DNA of 64,000 bases from JBBQXY01 sp051004815 (GCA_051004815.1 JBPCJY010000236.1:1-64000); one strand, 5' to 3'. Numbered from the stretch's first letter, positions 8,205 through 16,837 are shown. The notes: generated from the letters alone by a model not told the origin. Numbers and translations: made by a program.

Positions 8205-9353
8205 TCACTCGTGCAACAATGACGGCTCAATGGCGGACGCAAGCTGCGGATTGTGATCGGCCAGAGCACGCAGCAAGCCAAAGCAACCAGCAAGCATCAT
8301 ATCCCCATGTGGAGTGGCCTCGTAAGGATGCAATGATGAGCCGCGTAGCATTTCGCGTCGTGGCCCTGTCACCGCCAGAAAAGGAAAACGCTGCTCGTTT
8401 GTCGCAGGCTGATCGAGGATTAACGCGCCATGTCCACTTGTATGAAAAACTTCTTCGTTGGTGAGTGTACCTTGTGCCAGCTTCGTCAACATATCTTCCA
8501 GTTGCGCACGATTGATTTCGCCAGTATGGTGTTCAAATATACCCGTGATACGTCCATCCAGCAGATGAAAAGCCAGTGTATGGAAATTGCCAATGTTACA
8601 CACAATGCTATCCCGCTGTTGCCTGACCAACGGGTCTTCCAACGAACCTAGCACCGCCGCGGAACCGGTATCCATTAAGAGCAAGGGGATTTCAGAAGAC
8701 GAGTCGCTCAGCGTAATGTAGCGTGACGCGCTATTGGCAATGGCACGTAATCGCGTCAAAGCGGCGGGCGTTTGTGCGGCGGAATAGGCAAAAGCACTGG
8801 GTAGCGGCTCTCTATGCACCGTTTCAGCGATAAAATCGAAGCGAAACCGCCGATCACTGATACCGGGCGGAGCAGCCCCGTGGTCAAAGGCTGCGAGTGC
8901 CAGCGCATCTACACGAACATCGACATCAAAGGCTTCTAGCGCACGAATAATGGCCGCGGCAGCAAAGTCCTGTAGTTCGATATGTACCACATTGGGATGC
9001 TCCGCTCTCCGCACAGCCTCTGCCTCGTCAATGATCTCAAAGCCCATCTGCGTCACCATCGTCAAGTCATCATCGAAGGTACGCCCGGCTTCTGGCGTGA
9101 CCGCCACCGCATAACCCGCCAACGCGTGATCGCGAGCAGCCCAGTGGCACGGCCCACCACCCATCGTCACACCCGTCAGGAGTATGGCCTGACCGCGCTC
9201 AGTAGCACGTTTTATACGCTCAGCGACAATAACTGTGGGGGAGGGCATGACCATCTTAAAGCAATTCTCGATTGTTTTGCCGCTCTCGAAGAGCAGAATA
9301 TCTTGCGTGCCTGTGCCGACATCAACGGCTAGAATACGTATAGATGATGACAT
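8205..9353 (-). CDS. DUF1786 family protein (actin/ASKHA-like N-terminus)
   Basis: A 382-residue protein from the ATG at 9351-9353, which has GAGGAG eight bases upstream. A longer version starting at 9377 lacks such a site. The N-terminus 'IRILAVDVGTGTQDILLFES' is the phosphate-binding loop of ASKHA folds, and 'LTGVTMGGGPCHWAARDHAL' and 'SIVCNIGNFHTLAFHLLDGR' match what I recall of the DUF1786 family, sometimes annotated as pyruvate formate-lyase-activating-like. Its biochemical function is not established. It precedes the molybdopterin oxidoreductase in the same transcript. Confidence 0.75.
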   Translation of the reverse strand: MSSSIRILAVDVGTGTQDILLFESGKTIENCFKMVMPSPTVIVAERIKRATERGQAILLTGVTMGGGPCHWAARDHALAGYAVAVTPEAGRTFDDDLTMVTQMGFEIIDEAEAVRRAEHPNVVHIELQDFAAAAIIRALEAFDVDVRVDALALAAFDHGAAPPGISDRRFRFDFIAETVHREPLPSAFAYSAAQTPAALTRLRAIANSASRYITLSDSSSEIPLLLMDTGSAAVLGSLEDPLVRQQRDSIVCNIGNFHTLAFHLLDGRITGIFEHHTGEINRAQLEDMLTKLAQGTLTNEEVFHTSGHGALILDQPATNEQRFPFLAVTGPRREMLRGSSLHPYEATPHGDMMLAGCFGLLRALADHNPQLASAIEPSLLHE

Positions 9354-9447
9354 GAAGTTACTCCTCAGCAATAACAAAAAGTCCTCTTTATGTATAGGAG
9401 TATATCACGCTTATGACTCCCTTGAGATGTCTATCGTTGGCTTCGCG

Positions 9448-9536
9448 CCAGGGCTTGTGAATGATTGTTGAGAAGGCAATGGTGGCGACCAGGGCGACCG
9501 CAAGGGGTCGCCCTGGCAATTATTCACAAGCCCTGG
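9448..9536. repeat. Nested extragenic palindromic element
   Basis: The outer arms 9448-9467 and 9517-9536 are 20 bases each and complementary with one mismatch. Inside lies a perfect 11-base hairpin (9489-9499 with 9506-9516, loop of six). Further CCTGG-rich matter and another partial copy (to about 9562) follow. The structure resembles a REP/BIME or short MITE-like element rather than a terminator, because no T-run follows. Confidence 0.55.
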
Positions 9537-9554
9537 ACTTCGCCCTGGCCGTCA

Positions 9555-9584
9555 TTCACAACTTCCACAAAAATCGTGTACAAT
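9555..9584 (+). promoter_or_regulatory. Candidate promoter for the GH15 gene
   Basis: TTCACA (9555-9560) and TACAAT (9579-9584) are spaced by 18 bases, about 90 bases before the GH15 start. Moderate match only. Confidence 0.35.
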
Positions 9585-9674
9585 AGCACATAGTAATTAA
9601 CTCTAGCATCTTCCTATTGGACAAGAACGTGTCATATTAAGATGACAAATCTACCCAGCAAGAGGTGAAAACAA

Positions 9675-11573
9675 ATGGATCAAACTAATCAAGCGGACAC
9701 ACAAGATTCGCGCCATCCCGCCACACCGTATCAACCTATTGAGGACTATGCTATCATCGGCGATTTGCATACGGTGGCACTTGTGGGGAAGAATGGCTCC
9801 ATCGATTGGTGCTGCATCCCGTGTTTCGACTCTCCCAGCGTCTTCGGGGCACTACTCGATGTCAACAAAGGGGGCCATTTTCGTATCGCGCCCCCAGATA
9901 CTCCTGGGATGGGCCACAAACAACTCTATTTACCAGAAACGAATATCCTCATCACGCGCTTTCTCACTGTTGATGGAGTGGGAGAGATCACCGATTTCAT
10001 GCCTATAAAACAAGCGGGTTCTGCCCGCCATCAGCATCATATCATCCGTTCAGTCGCCGTCGTACGCGGCACGCTCTCTTTTGATATGGTATGCAAACCC
10101 GCCTTCAATTATGCGCGGGATGAGCACGAAGTACACTTATCGAAAGATGGAGCTATCTTTCACAGTAAAGGTCTGTGCCTGGGACTGGCAACGTCCATAC
10201 CACTTGAACAAGATGGAGAGGGTGGCGTTCGCGCACATTTTACCCTGCACGAGGGACACGCAGTCCATTTTATTTTGGAAAGTGCGAAAGATAATGATCT
10301 ACTACCACAACGTCTCTCGCATGGTCAGTATCAGGAAGCCTTTCAAGGCACCATCAACTACTGGCGCCGTTGGCTCTCTCAATGCCAGTATCATGGCAGG
10401 TGGCGTGAGGTCGTGTATCGTTCCGCCCTTGTCCTAAAACTGCTTACCTATGCTCCCACTGGTGCGATTGTGGCCGCCGCCACAACTAGCTTACCGGAGA
10501 CTATAGGTGGTAAGCGTAACTGGGATTACCGTTATACCTGGCTGCGCGATGCTTCGTTCTCACTCTATAGTCTGCTCACACTTGGCTTCACAGAAGAGGC
10601 ACAGGCCTTCATGGGCTGGCTAGATGCACGTTGCCATGAACTTGATGCCAACGGCACTTTGCAGCCCATGTATGGTATCAAAGGCGAACACGACTTAACA
10701 GAGTATACCCTGGATCATCTCGAAGGCTACCGTAAGAGCGGCCCTGTACGCATTGGCAACGGTGCCTATAAGCAAAATCAGCTTGACGTATACGGTGAAC
10801 TGATGGACGCGGTCTACATTTATAACCGCTACAGCACCATCTCCTACGATTTATGGCAAAACTTACGTCGCTTACTGGAGTGGTTGGGCAACCATTGGCA
10901 GGACCCGGACGAAGGTATCTGGGAGGTACGCGGTGGGCCAAAACGTTTTGTCCATTCGCGCTTAATGAGTTGGGTAGCTTTTGATCGCGCTCTGCGCCTG
11001 ACACGCCATCGTGGCTTGCCCGCCCCTATGGGTGATTGGATGCAAAAAAGCGCGGAAATATACGAACAAATTATGCACGCGGGTTGGAACGAACAAAAAC
11101 AGAGCTTTGTCCAGTATTATGGTAGCGATGCCATCGATGCTAGTTCCTTGCTCATGGTGCTGACTAATTTCGCAGGCCCAACCGATCCGCGCATACTTTC
11201 TACCATTGATCGTATTCAACAAGAACTGACCAGCGATTCGCTGGTCCATCGCTACAATCCCAAAAAAGCCGCCGACGATGGGTTAGGGAGTATCGAAGGC
11301 ACCTTTAGCGCATGTAGTTTCTGGTTAGCTGAAAGCTTGGCGCGTGCAGGTCGCTTGGATGAAGCACGCCTGATGCTGGAAAAGATGCTGACGTATAGCA
11401 ATCACGTTGGCCTCTACGCCGAGGAGATTGGCCCAACAGGCGAAGCTCTGGGAAACTATCCGCAAGCTTTCACCCACCTCGCGCTCATCACCGCTTGCTA
11501 TAACATCGACCAGCTGCTAAACAGGGCGTCCGGACACTCCGCTATGGCTACATTTGACGAAGCCAGTGGTTAA
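9675..11573 (+). CDS. Glycoside hydrolase family 15 (glucoamylase/trehalase-like)
   Basis: A 632-residue cytosolic protein without a signal peptide. It has the N-terminal beta-sandwich typical of bacterial GH15 proteins ('YQPIEDYAIIGDLHTVALVG', 'GSIDWCCIPCFDSPSVFGAL') and the (alpha/alpha)6 catalytic domain. Markers are 'KRNWDYRYTWLRDASFSLYS' with the general-acid region downstream, and the C-terminal 'EEIGPTGEALGNYPQAFTH', which holds the second catalytic Glu region. It releases glucose from alpha-glucans or hydrolyses trehalose, and family members differ. AGAGGTG precedes the ATG. It neighbours a LacI-regulated sugar importer, so a role in oligosaccharide use is plausible, although it is separated from that operon by the opposing lacI gene. 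Confidence 0.9.
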   Translation: MDQTNQADTQDSRHPATPYQPIEDYAIIGDLHTVALVGKNGSIDWCCIPCFDSPSVFGALLDVNKGGHFRIAPPDTPGMGHKQLYLPETNILITRFLTVDGVGEITDFMPIKQAGSARHQHHIIRSVAVVRGTLSFDMVCKPAFNYARDEHEVHLSKDGAIFHSKGLCLGLATSIPLEQDGEGGVRAHFTLHEGHAVHFILESAKDNDLLPQRLSHGQYQEAFQGTINYWRRWLSQCQYHGRWREVVYRSALVLKLLTYAPTGAIVAAATTSLPETIGGKRNWDYRYTWLRDASFSLYSLLTLGFTEEAQAFMGWLDARCHELDANGTLQPMYGIKGEHDLTEYTLDHLEGYRKSGPVRIGNGAYKQNQLDVYGELMDAVYIYNRYSTISYDLWQNLRRLLEWLGNHWQDPDEGIWEVRGGPKRFVHSRLMSWVAFDRALRLTRHRGLPAPMGDWMQKSAEIYEQIMHAGWNEQKQSFVQYYGSDAIDASSLLMVLTNFAGPTDPRILSTIDRIQQELTSDSLVHRYNPKKAADDGLGSIEGTFSACSFWLAESLARAGRLDEARLMLEKMLTYSNHVGLYAEEIGPTGEALGNYPQAFTHLALITACYNIDQLLNRASGHSAMATFDEASG

Positions 11574-11579
11574 TAAAGC

Positions 11580-11636
11580 CATGGAGAGATGGCGGGCTGT
11601 GCAATTTGTCGTTGCACAGCCCGCCATCTCTCCATG
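11580..11636. terminator. Bidirectional hairpin between GH15 and lacI genes
   Basis: Perfect 25-base inverted repeat (11580-11604 with 11612-11636) with a seven-base loop, centred between two convergent genes. No long T-run follows on either strand. The very long exact stem is unusual for a terminator, but the position fits one. Confidence 0.6.
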
Positions 11637-11653
11637 ACTCTGTTAGGTGCAGT

Positions 11654-12664
11654 TCAGCAAACCGGTGGCGTAGCAGTCGTACTCCGCTCCACTAAGGTGG
11701 GCTTCAAGCGAAACAGTTCCGCCGGTTGTAATGGGTTCCCAATCAATTCCATCAACTTATGCACACCCAATGTTCCCATTTTATGCATTGGCTGCTGCAC
11801 TGTACTGAGTTCAAGTAGTTCAGAAAGCTCAATACCATCATAACCAATCACAGATAAATCGTTCGGTACCACTATACCAAGTAAACGGGCGGCTTCTAGC
11901 ACTCCTACCGCCTGTACATCAGAGGCGGCAAAAATTGCCGTTGGTCGCTCGCCTCGCGTCAAAAGTTGCAAGGCCGCTTTCTTCCCACCCTGGCGATCCC
12001 ATTCTGTCGTCAATGCTAGCTCTGGCTCAAATTGTAACTGTGCTTCTCCAAGGGCTTGGTGCATCCCAATCAACCGATCATTGGCCTGATTAAATTTGAA
12101 ATATCCCTCGATAATACCGTTGATAAACCCTATGCGCCGATGCCCCTTGTCGATCAAGCATTTGACAGCCTGGTATGCTCCATCCACATTATCGACCACA
12201 AAAGAGGTTAGATAGGCACTATAGGCATCGAGTAGCACAACAGGCATTTTCAAATCCCGCATGCCCTGCGCAATCTCATCATCTGGCGTTAGAGAAAGGA
12301 TCACTAAGCCATCAACTTTGCGATGCATGGGCACCTCTGTAAAGTAGCGATCGCGCTGCGCATCCGTTTCAACGTTATACAATATAAGGTCCTTGCCTAG
12401 CTGGGCCAAGGCAGTTTCAATGCCGCGCAACACCTCCATGAAGAATGGGCGCGTAAAAAATGGTACCAACACGCCGATTGAACCGGTGCGTTTAGAGATC
12501 ATGCTACGAGCAATGGGATTTGGCTTATATTGTAGTTGACGAATAGCAACCTGTACCTTCTCGCGTGTACCAGCTTTGACGCTTGGACTGTTGTTAATCA
12601 CCCTTGAGACAGTCCCAATCCCGACACCGGCGACTCGCGCTACATCATGAATGGTTGCTGTCAT
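11654..12664 (-). CDS. LacI family transcriptional regulator
   Basis: A 336-residue repressor with the N-terminal LacI HTH and hinge ('TIHDVARVAGVGIGTVSRVI', then 'YKPNPIARSM') and a periplasmic-binding-protein-like ligand domain ('IGVLVPFFTRPFF', 'IGFINGIIEGYFKFN', 'AIFAASDVQAVGVLEAARLL', 'SVIGYDGIELSELL'). Palindromes with the LacI core GAAACGTTTC lie 40 bases upstream of its own start and upstream of the divergent sugar ABC importer, so it most likely controls both. The inducing sugar is unknown. The gene is the usual length. Confidence 0.93.
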   Translation of the reverse strand: MTATIHDVARVAGVGIGTVSRVINNSPSVKAGTREKVQVAIRQLQYKPNPIARSMISKRTGSIGVLVPFFTRPFFMEVLRGIETALAQLGKDLILYNVETDAQRDRYFTEVPMHRKVDGLVILSLTPDDEIAQGMRDLKMPVVLLDAYSAYLTSFVVDNVDGAYQAVKCLIDKGHRRIGFINGIIEGYFKFNQANDRLIGMHQALGEAQLQFEPELALTTEWDRQGGKKAALQLLTRGERPTAIFAASDVQAVGVLEAARLLGIVVPNDLSVIGYDGIELSELLELSTVQQPMHKMGTLGVHKLMELIGNPLQPAELFRLKPTLVERSTTATPPVC

Positions 12665-12700
12665 GTTGTTAAGCCCTTATTTGTAATCAGGTGCTACTAT

Positions 12701-12713
12701 TGAAACGTTTCCA
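12701..12713. promoter_or_regulatory. LacI-type operator near lacI
   Basis: TGAAACGTTTCCA contains the ten-base palindrome GAAACGTTTC (12702-12711) typical of LacI-family sites. It lies about 40 bases upstream of the lacI start and suits autoregulation. Confidence 0.65.
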
Positions 12714-12822
12714 AAAATAACAAAGCTAATGGTGCTATCTTTGAGCATAACATACCCAAAGTTATCCTGTAAAGTGTTCGGAAAAAGGCTTTGGTCTAGA
12801 GATGCTCCGTGTTGTCATAACA

Positions 12823-12885
12823 GATTGTAAATTCTGGCACTTTGCTATTTACAATCGCAAGTTTTTATGGTATTGTTATACCATA
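12823..12885. promoter_or_regulatory. Two exact dyads upstream of the ABC operon
   Basis: Ten-base arms GATTGTAAAT (12823-12832) and ATTTACAATC (12847-12856) with a 14-base centre are followed by eight-base arms TATGGTAT (12866-12873) and ATACCATA (12878-12885) with a four-base centre. They flank or overlap the putative promoter and may bind a second regulator. Confidence 0.45.
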
Positions 12886-12889
12886 TTCG

Positions 12890-12903
12890 TGGAAACGTTT
12901 CCA
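12890..12903. promoter_or_regulatory. LacI-type operator of the sugar ABC operon
   Basis: TGGAAACGTTTCCA is a perfect 14-base palindrome matching the LacI/CcpA-type consensus. It lies just downstream of the candidate promoter and about 400 bases before the binding-protein gene. Confidence 0.7.
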
Positions 12904-13308
12904 AAGTTACATGATGGGTTAGTTGTTAGTAGCTGTTGAGCTTGCTATTTTGCAAAGTTTGCGTGATGATATACATCAGCATGGATGTCATCCCTTTGAA
13001 AGATTCAGCTTCAGAAGAGAAATACAAGCAGGAGCTTGGGAAGGAGCAGCGACACCTCGTTAGCGTTATTTTGTAGAGGTTAAGGCACCTCTCGCGACAA
13101 AGACCTTTCATCCACCTCTCGTGCGCAATATTCTTCCTGGGAGGTGTTTATTGTCCCTCCATTTATCAAAGATGATCACATAGGGAAGGGAAGTTTAGTT
13201 GGCTTGTGAGTTCAACGAGAACTACTACGTATTGTTATCCATACGTGGTTCTTTTTGATCTACGTCAGCTATTGGCAACCCATTAACGACCCATTAGGAG
13301 GATTAGAC

Positions 13309-14649
13309 ATGGTTCCTGAACAGCGTGACGCCCTCGACGAAATTATTAGTAAAATCCGATCCGGCCGTATGAACCGTCGCACCTTCCTCGAACGAGCAAT
13401 TGCCGTTGGTTTAAGTACCAGCGCGGCAGCAACACTCCTGGATGCTTGCGGTGGAACAACTAACAGTTCTGGTGGCGGTGGCCAAACAACCAACATCGTC
13501 TGGCAAAGCGAGAATGACACGTCGGGTACGTACCCGGCAATAGTAGACGCTTACAACAAGAGTAACAAAGATGGTGTTCACGTTACCTGGCGCAATGGTC
13601 CATCCGGTACCGGTGACATCCTTACTATTTATGACAATACCTTGCGTGCCCGCAGTGGCAACATCGATGTGATGTCAATTGACGTTGTCTACCCTGCCGA
13701 GTTTGCCTCCAATGGATGGACTGTGGATCTCACAAGCAAGTGGCCCGCCAGTGACCGCGCCAATTATCTTCCAGGACCAATTAAGTCCTGTACCTACAAC
13801 GGCAAGATTGTGGCCGCCCCACTTCGTACCGACCTGGGAGTTCTCTACTACCGTAAAGACATAATCTCCACGGCCCCAACTACCTATGAACAGATGACGA
13901 GCATGGCCAAGAGCAACGCATCCAAGGCCAAGTACGGCTATGTTTGGCAGGGATCACAATACGAGGGTTTAGTCTGTGACTTTGTCGAGGTCCTGGGTGG
14001 CTATGGCGGCACGGTCCTTGATCCCAACAATTCGAAGCAGGTTACTGTCAACAGCCCCGCAGGTGTGCAGGCTCTCACCGAGATGGTCAGTTGGGTCGGT
14101 ACGATCTCACCCACTTCAATCACCACGTTCACTGAGGAACCGGCCCGCCAGGCTTTCCAGAATGGCGATGCCATCTTCATGCGCAACTGGCCCTATGCGT
14201 ACTCTTTGGGCAATGCTTCTGGGTCAAAGGTCGCTGGCAAGTTTGATATCAGTGCTCTCCCCTATGGTGGTAGCGGCACGGTCGGGCATTCTTGCATTGG
14301 TGGTTGGAATATGGCTATCAATGCCTTCTCCAAGAATCCTGATGCATCCTGGAGTTTTATCAAGTACATGCTGGGTCCAGACGCGCAGAAACAACTGGCA
14401 CTGAAGGGCTCATTTACACCCGCCCTGCAGAGCATCTACGATGATGCTGCGGTGAAGACTGCGCAACCGCTCTTCACAAAACTCGCGCCAATTCTTCAAA
14501 ATGCCTTGCCGCGCCCAGTCTCTCCCGTCTACCCAGACCTTTCGAATATCATTCAGAACCATGTACACCAGGCACTCACGAAGCAGGCCAGTCCTGCTGA
14601 CGCGCTGAGTGCTCTTCAGACTGAGCTACAGGCACTCGTATCGAAGTAA
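13309..14649 (+). CDS. Sugar ABC transporter substrate-binding lipoprotein
   Basis: A 446-residue family-1 extracellular solute-binding protein. I choose the ATG at 13309, which has AGGAGG seven bases upstream; an upstream in-frame start at 13255 has none. The N-terminus 'MNRRTFLERAIAVGLS' followed by the lipobox 'LLDAC' indicates export, possibly by the Tat route, and lipid anchoring. The mature part begins with a Gly/Ser-rich linker and then 'TNIVWQSENDTSG'. 'GHSCIGGWNMAINAFSKNPD' and 'WSFIKYMLGPDAQKQLAL' are characteristic of maltose/trehalose-type binding proteins. It is the first gene of the importer operon. The exact sugar is not determinable. Confidence 0.92.
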   Translation: MVPEQRDALDEIISKIRSGRMNRRTFLERAIAVGLSTSAAATLLDACGGTTNSSGGGGQTTNIVWQSENDTSGTYPAIVDAYNKSNKDGVHVTWRNGPSGTGDILTIYDNTLRARSGNIDVMSIDVVYPAEFASNGWTVDLTSKWPASDRANYLPGPIKSCTYNGKIVAAPLRTDLGVLYYRKDIISTAPTTYEQMTSMAKSNASKAKYGYVWQGSQYEGLVCDFVEVLGGYGGTVLDPNNSKQVTVNSPAGVQALTEMVSWVGTISPTSITTFTEEPARQAFQNGDAIFMRNWPYAYSLGNASGSKVAGKFDISALPYGGSGTVGHSCIGGWNMAINAFSKNPDASWSFIKYMLGPDAQKQLALKGSFTPALQSIYDDAAVKTAQPLFTKLAPILQNALPRPVSPVYPDLSNIIQNHVHQALTKQASPADALSALQTELQALVSK

Positions 14650-14684
14650 TGTTTTCGTAGCCTTGTAACAGTGTAGTGAAGCCA

Positions 14685-14709
14685 GAGGCAACCTATCCTG
14701 GGTTGCCTC
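14685..14709 (+). terminator. Intercistronic hairpin after the binding-protein gene
   Basis: A nine-base exact stem (14685-14693 with 14701-14709) and a seven-base loop lie between the binding-protein and first permease genes. Such hairpins often stabilise the upstream mRNA or partly terminate, giving more binding protein than permease. Confidence 0.55.
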
Positions 14710-14788
14710 ATCGTCCTGAACCTCACATGGTTCACTCACTGCTACCCTGTTATTTTTAATGTAGAAAATAGGTAAGGGGAAAAGTGTC

Positions 14789-15721
14789 ATGGCGATTACG
14801 ACACAAACGGCTACTCTTCCTGCACGTAAACCAACCTTGCGCGAACGCTTAGATGCGGGCAGCGGCATGTTGCCTTATTTTCTGGTGGCTCCCACCATCA
14901 TCATCATTGCGCTGGTGGCCGTCTATCCGATCATCGATTCAGTCGTGCTCAGTTTACAAGATAACCCATTAATAGCGAGTGGAACGGCGTTTGTTGGCTT
15001 ACGGAACTATCTCCAGGTCGTCGCTGATCCCGCGTTCCGAAACTCCATTGGCGTCACCGTCGTCTTTAGCGTGGTGAGCGTCGCACTGGAGACCGTGGTT
15101 GGTTTTGGTGTGGCGTTACTGATGAACCAGGTGTTCCCAGGACGTGGTCTGGTCCGCACTGCTATTCTTATTCCTTTCGCCTTTCCGACCATTGTCTCTG
15201 GACAGATATGGTTATTGATGTTTAACGCTCAAAACGGCGTTCTGACCTACATCTTACAGTCAGTGCATCTGCTGGCACCCGGCTCTTCCTTACTGCAAAC
15301 GCCCAATGGCCTGGTCACTGCCGCGGTCGTCATTGATGTCTGGAAAACGACGCCTTTTATGGCACTCCTCTTGCTCGCCGGCCTGCAAGTGATCCCCAAC
15401 GAACTTTACGAGGCCGCAGGCGTGGATGGCAGCAATCGCTGGCAGCAGTTCTGGACCATCACCTTCCCTATGCTCAGAAATGCGCTGTTGATTGCCCTCA
15501 TGTTCCGTCTCCTGGACGCGCTGCGTGCGTTCGATCTGTTCTACATCCTCACCGGTGGTGGGCGTGAAGTACAAACATTAGCCCTATACTCGTATGCGAA
15601 TATGTTCCAAGGAACGACCTTTGACTTCGCTCCGGGAGTGGCTTCCGCGGTCATCCTCTTTATCATCTGCGCCGTTGTGGGTATTATCATCGTCTCGACG
15701 ACGCGTCTGAGCCAGAACTAG
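14789..15721 (+). CDS. Sugar ABC transporter permease (MalF type)
   Basis: A 310-residue inner-membrane protein with six predicted helices, beginning with 'LPYFLVAPTIIIIALVAVYP'. The cytoplasmic EAA loop that contacts the ATPase is seen as 'ELYEAAGVDGSNRWQQFWTI' followed by 'TFPML'. It is the first of two permeases forming the membrane channel of the importer. It starts 139 bases after the binding-protein gene and 28 bases before the second permease. Confidence 0.92.
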   Translation: MAITTQTATLPARKPTLRERLDAGSGMLPYFLVAPTIIIIALVAVYPIIDSVVLSLQDNPLIASGTAFVGLRNYLQVVADPAFRNSIGVTVVFSVVSVALETVVGFGVALLMNQVFPGRGLVRTAILIPFAFPTIVSGQIWLLMFNAQNGVLTYILQSVHLLAPGSSLLQTPNGLVTAAVVIDVWKTTPFMALLLLAGLQVIPNELYEAAGVDGSNRWQQFWTITFPMLRNALLIALMFRLLDALRAFDLFYILTGGGREVQTLALYSYANMFQGTTFDFAPGVASAVILFIICAVVGIIIVSTTRLSQN

Positions 15722-15749
15722 TATACGACTACAGAAAGAGAGGTATCTC

Positions 15750-16649
15750 ATGGCCATACGAGACCAGGCCCTCACCTCGGCACAGACAAAGGTCGCTGAT
15801 ACAGCACCGAAACGCAAAACAAACTACGGAGCCGTTGGACGCTATATTGCGGTGGCAATTGTGCTCTTCATCGCCCTTGCTCCCTTCTACTGGACGGCGA
15901 TCACATCAATCAAGATCGACTCAGAAATCAACACGTCGCCGCCAACCCTCTTCCCGCAGTCGTTCACCACGAACAACTATTCTCAGGCCTTCGTAAGCGT
16001 CCAGCCAGCTTTCGCGAAGGACCTGTTGAATAGTACACTGGTCGCTATCTTTACGACCATTCTAGCTTTGATCTTCGGTTCGATCTGTGCGTATGCCATT
16101 GCACGCACGAAATTCGTGGGGAAAGCTGGCGTGCTCGCCATTGTCCTCTCGGTCCAGATGTTCCCACTCATCGCGCTCGTCGGGCCGCTGTATGTCTTTT
16201 TCACCAGCACCATCAACGTCTACAATACGTATGTCGCGCTGATCATTCCTTACCTCGTCATCGCCTTGCCCGTCACCGTCTACTTCTTAACGTCATTTTT
16301 CCGTGACCTGCCGCCTGACCTTGAAGAAGCTGCATTAGTTGACGGCACGACACGACTGGGAGCATTGTGGCGCATCGTCTTGCCGCTCACGGCACCCGGC
16401 GTCTTTACCACCGCGATTCTTTCGTTCATCACGGTTTGGAACGACTTCCTCTTTGGGCTGACCATGACCGCAGACTCCAATGCACAAACGGTGACAGTGG
16501 CTATTCCGCTCTTTAACGGAGAGCACGCGATTGCCTTTGGTGAGGTATCCGCTGCCGCCATCATCGTCACCATTCCGCTGGTCGTGATGGTGCTGTTCTT
16601 GCAACGGCGCATCGTCTCCGGTTTAACTGCTGGAGCGGTCAAAGGCTAG
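15750..16649 (+). CDS. Sugar ABC transporter permease (MalG type)
   Basis: A 299-residue inner-membrane protein of the MalG-type permease family. The first helix is 'YIAVAIVLFIALAPFYWTAI', and the EAA loop is 'DLEEAALVDGTTRLGALWRI' followed by 'VLPLTAPG'. It pairs with the preceding permease. No ATP-binding subunit follows, so the importer must use an ATPase encoded elsewhere, as MsmK/MsiK-type importers do. A hairpin terminator follows within 15 bases. Confidence 0.92.
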   Translation: MAIRDQALTSAQTKVADTAPKRKTNYGAVGRYIAVAIVLFIALAPFYWTAITSIKIDSEINTSPPTLFPQSFTTNNYSQAFVSVQPAFAKDLLNSTLVAIFTTILALIFGSICAYAIARTKFVGKAGVLAIVLSVQMFPLIALVGPLYVFFTSTINVYNTYVALIIPYLVIALPVTVYFLTSFFRDLPPDLEEAALVDGTTRLGALWRIVLPLTAPGVFTTAILSFITVWNDFLFGLTMTADSNAQTVTVAIPLFNGEHAIAFGEVSAAAIIVTIPLVVMVLFLQRRIVSGLTAGAVKG

Positions 16650-16663
16650 ACACACTCAGCTAA

Positions 16664-16695
16664 AGTAAGCAAGTCCCTGGCAGGGCTTGCTTACT
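16664..16695 (+). terminator. Terminator-like hairpin after the ABC operon
   Basis: AGTAAGCAAG (from 16664) pairs with CTTGCTTACT (to 16695), and the stem continues through CCCTG/CAGGG with one bulge. No clear T-run follows. Confidence 0.5.
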
Positions 16696-16741
16696 CCATA
16701 TGCATACTTCATTGTTTATCCCATCGAATGGGCTATCAAAC

Positions 16742-16770
16742 TTGACGTAAGCACGTAGAAGAGATACAAT
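16742..16770 (+). promoter_or_regulatory. Promoter of typA
   Basis: TTGACG (16742-16747) and TACAAT (16765-16770) with 17-base spacing. The transcription start is expected near 16777, leaving a leader of about 90 bases before the typA start. Confidence 0.65.
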
Positions 16771-16808
16771 ATACCTTGAGAGCATCGGTAAAAAAAACTA
16801 CTTTATCG

Positions 16809-16837
16809 CCGGGCGACTGTAACCGTCCGGTTTTCTT
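16809..16837 (+). terminator. Terminator-like hairpin in the typA leader
   Basis: CCGGGCG (16809-16815) pairs with CGTCCGG (16824-16830), including one G-U pair, around an eight-base loop, and is followed directly by TTTTCTT. It lies between the promoter and the ribosome site, so it could act as an attenuator or as the end of upstream transcription. Confidence 0.45.

Larger units (their letters stand above)
9354..9674. other. Intergenic region with nested palindrome
   Basis: This 321-base gap between the divergent DUF1786 and GH15 genes contains no convincing gene. It holds a nested inverted repeat (9448-9536) and a candidate promoter for the GH15 gene (9555-9584). Confidence 0.7.
12665..13308. 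other. Regulatory intergenic region of the sugar ABC operon
   Basis: This 644-base divergent gap contains two LacI-type operators (12701-12713 and 12890-12903), two further exact inverted repeats (12823-12856 and 12866-12885), and a weak promoter candidate (TTTACA at 12848-12853, TATTGT at 12871-12876). A minus-strand open frame at 12926-13111 has no protein-like features. The segment 13112-13308 leads into the strong AGGAGG site of the binding-protein gene; I see no further structure in it. Confidence 0.6.

Noticed and set aside
11580..11636. Long hairpin as an insertion-sequence end
   Set aside because: It lies symmetrically between convergent stops, with no transposase or target duplication, so a bidirectional terminator is simpler.
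12926..13111. Minus-strand 61-codon frame in the lacI-ABC intergenic region
   Set aside because: Cys/Leu-rich composition with no motif, in a regulatory region with dyads and operators.
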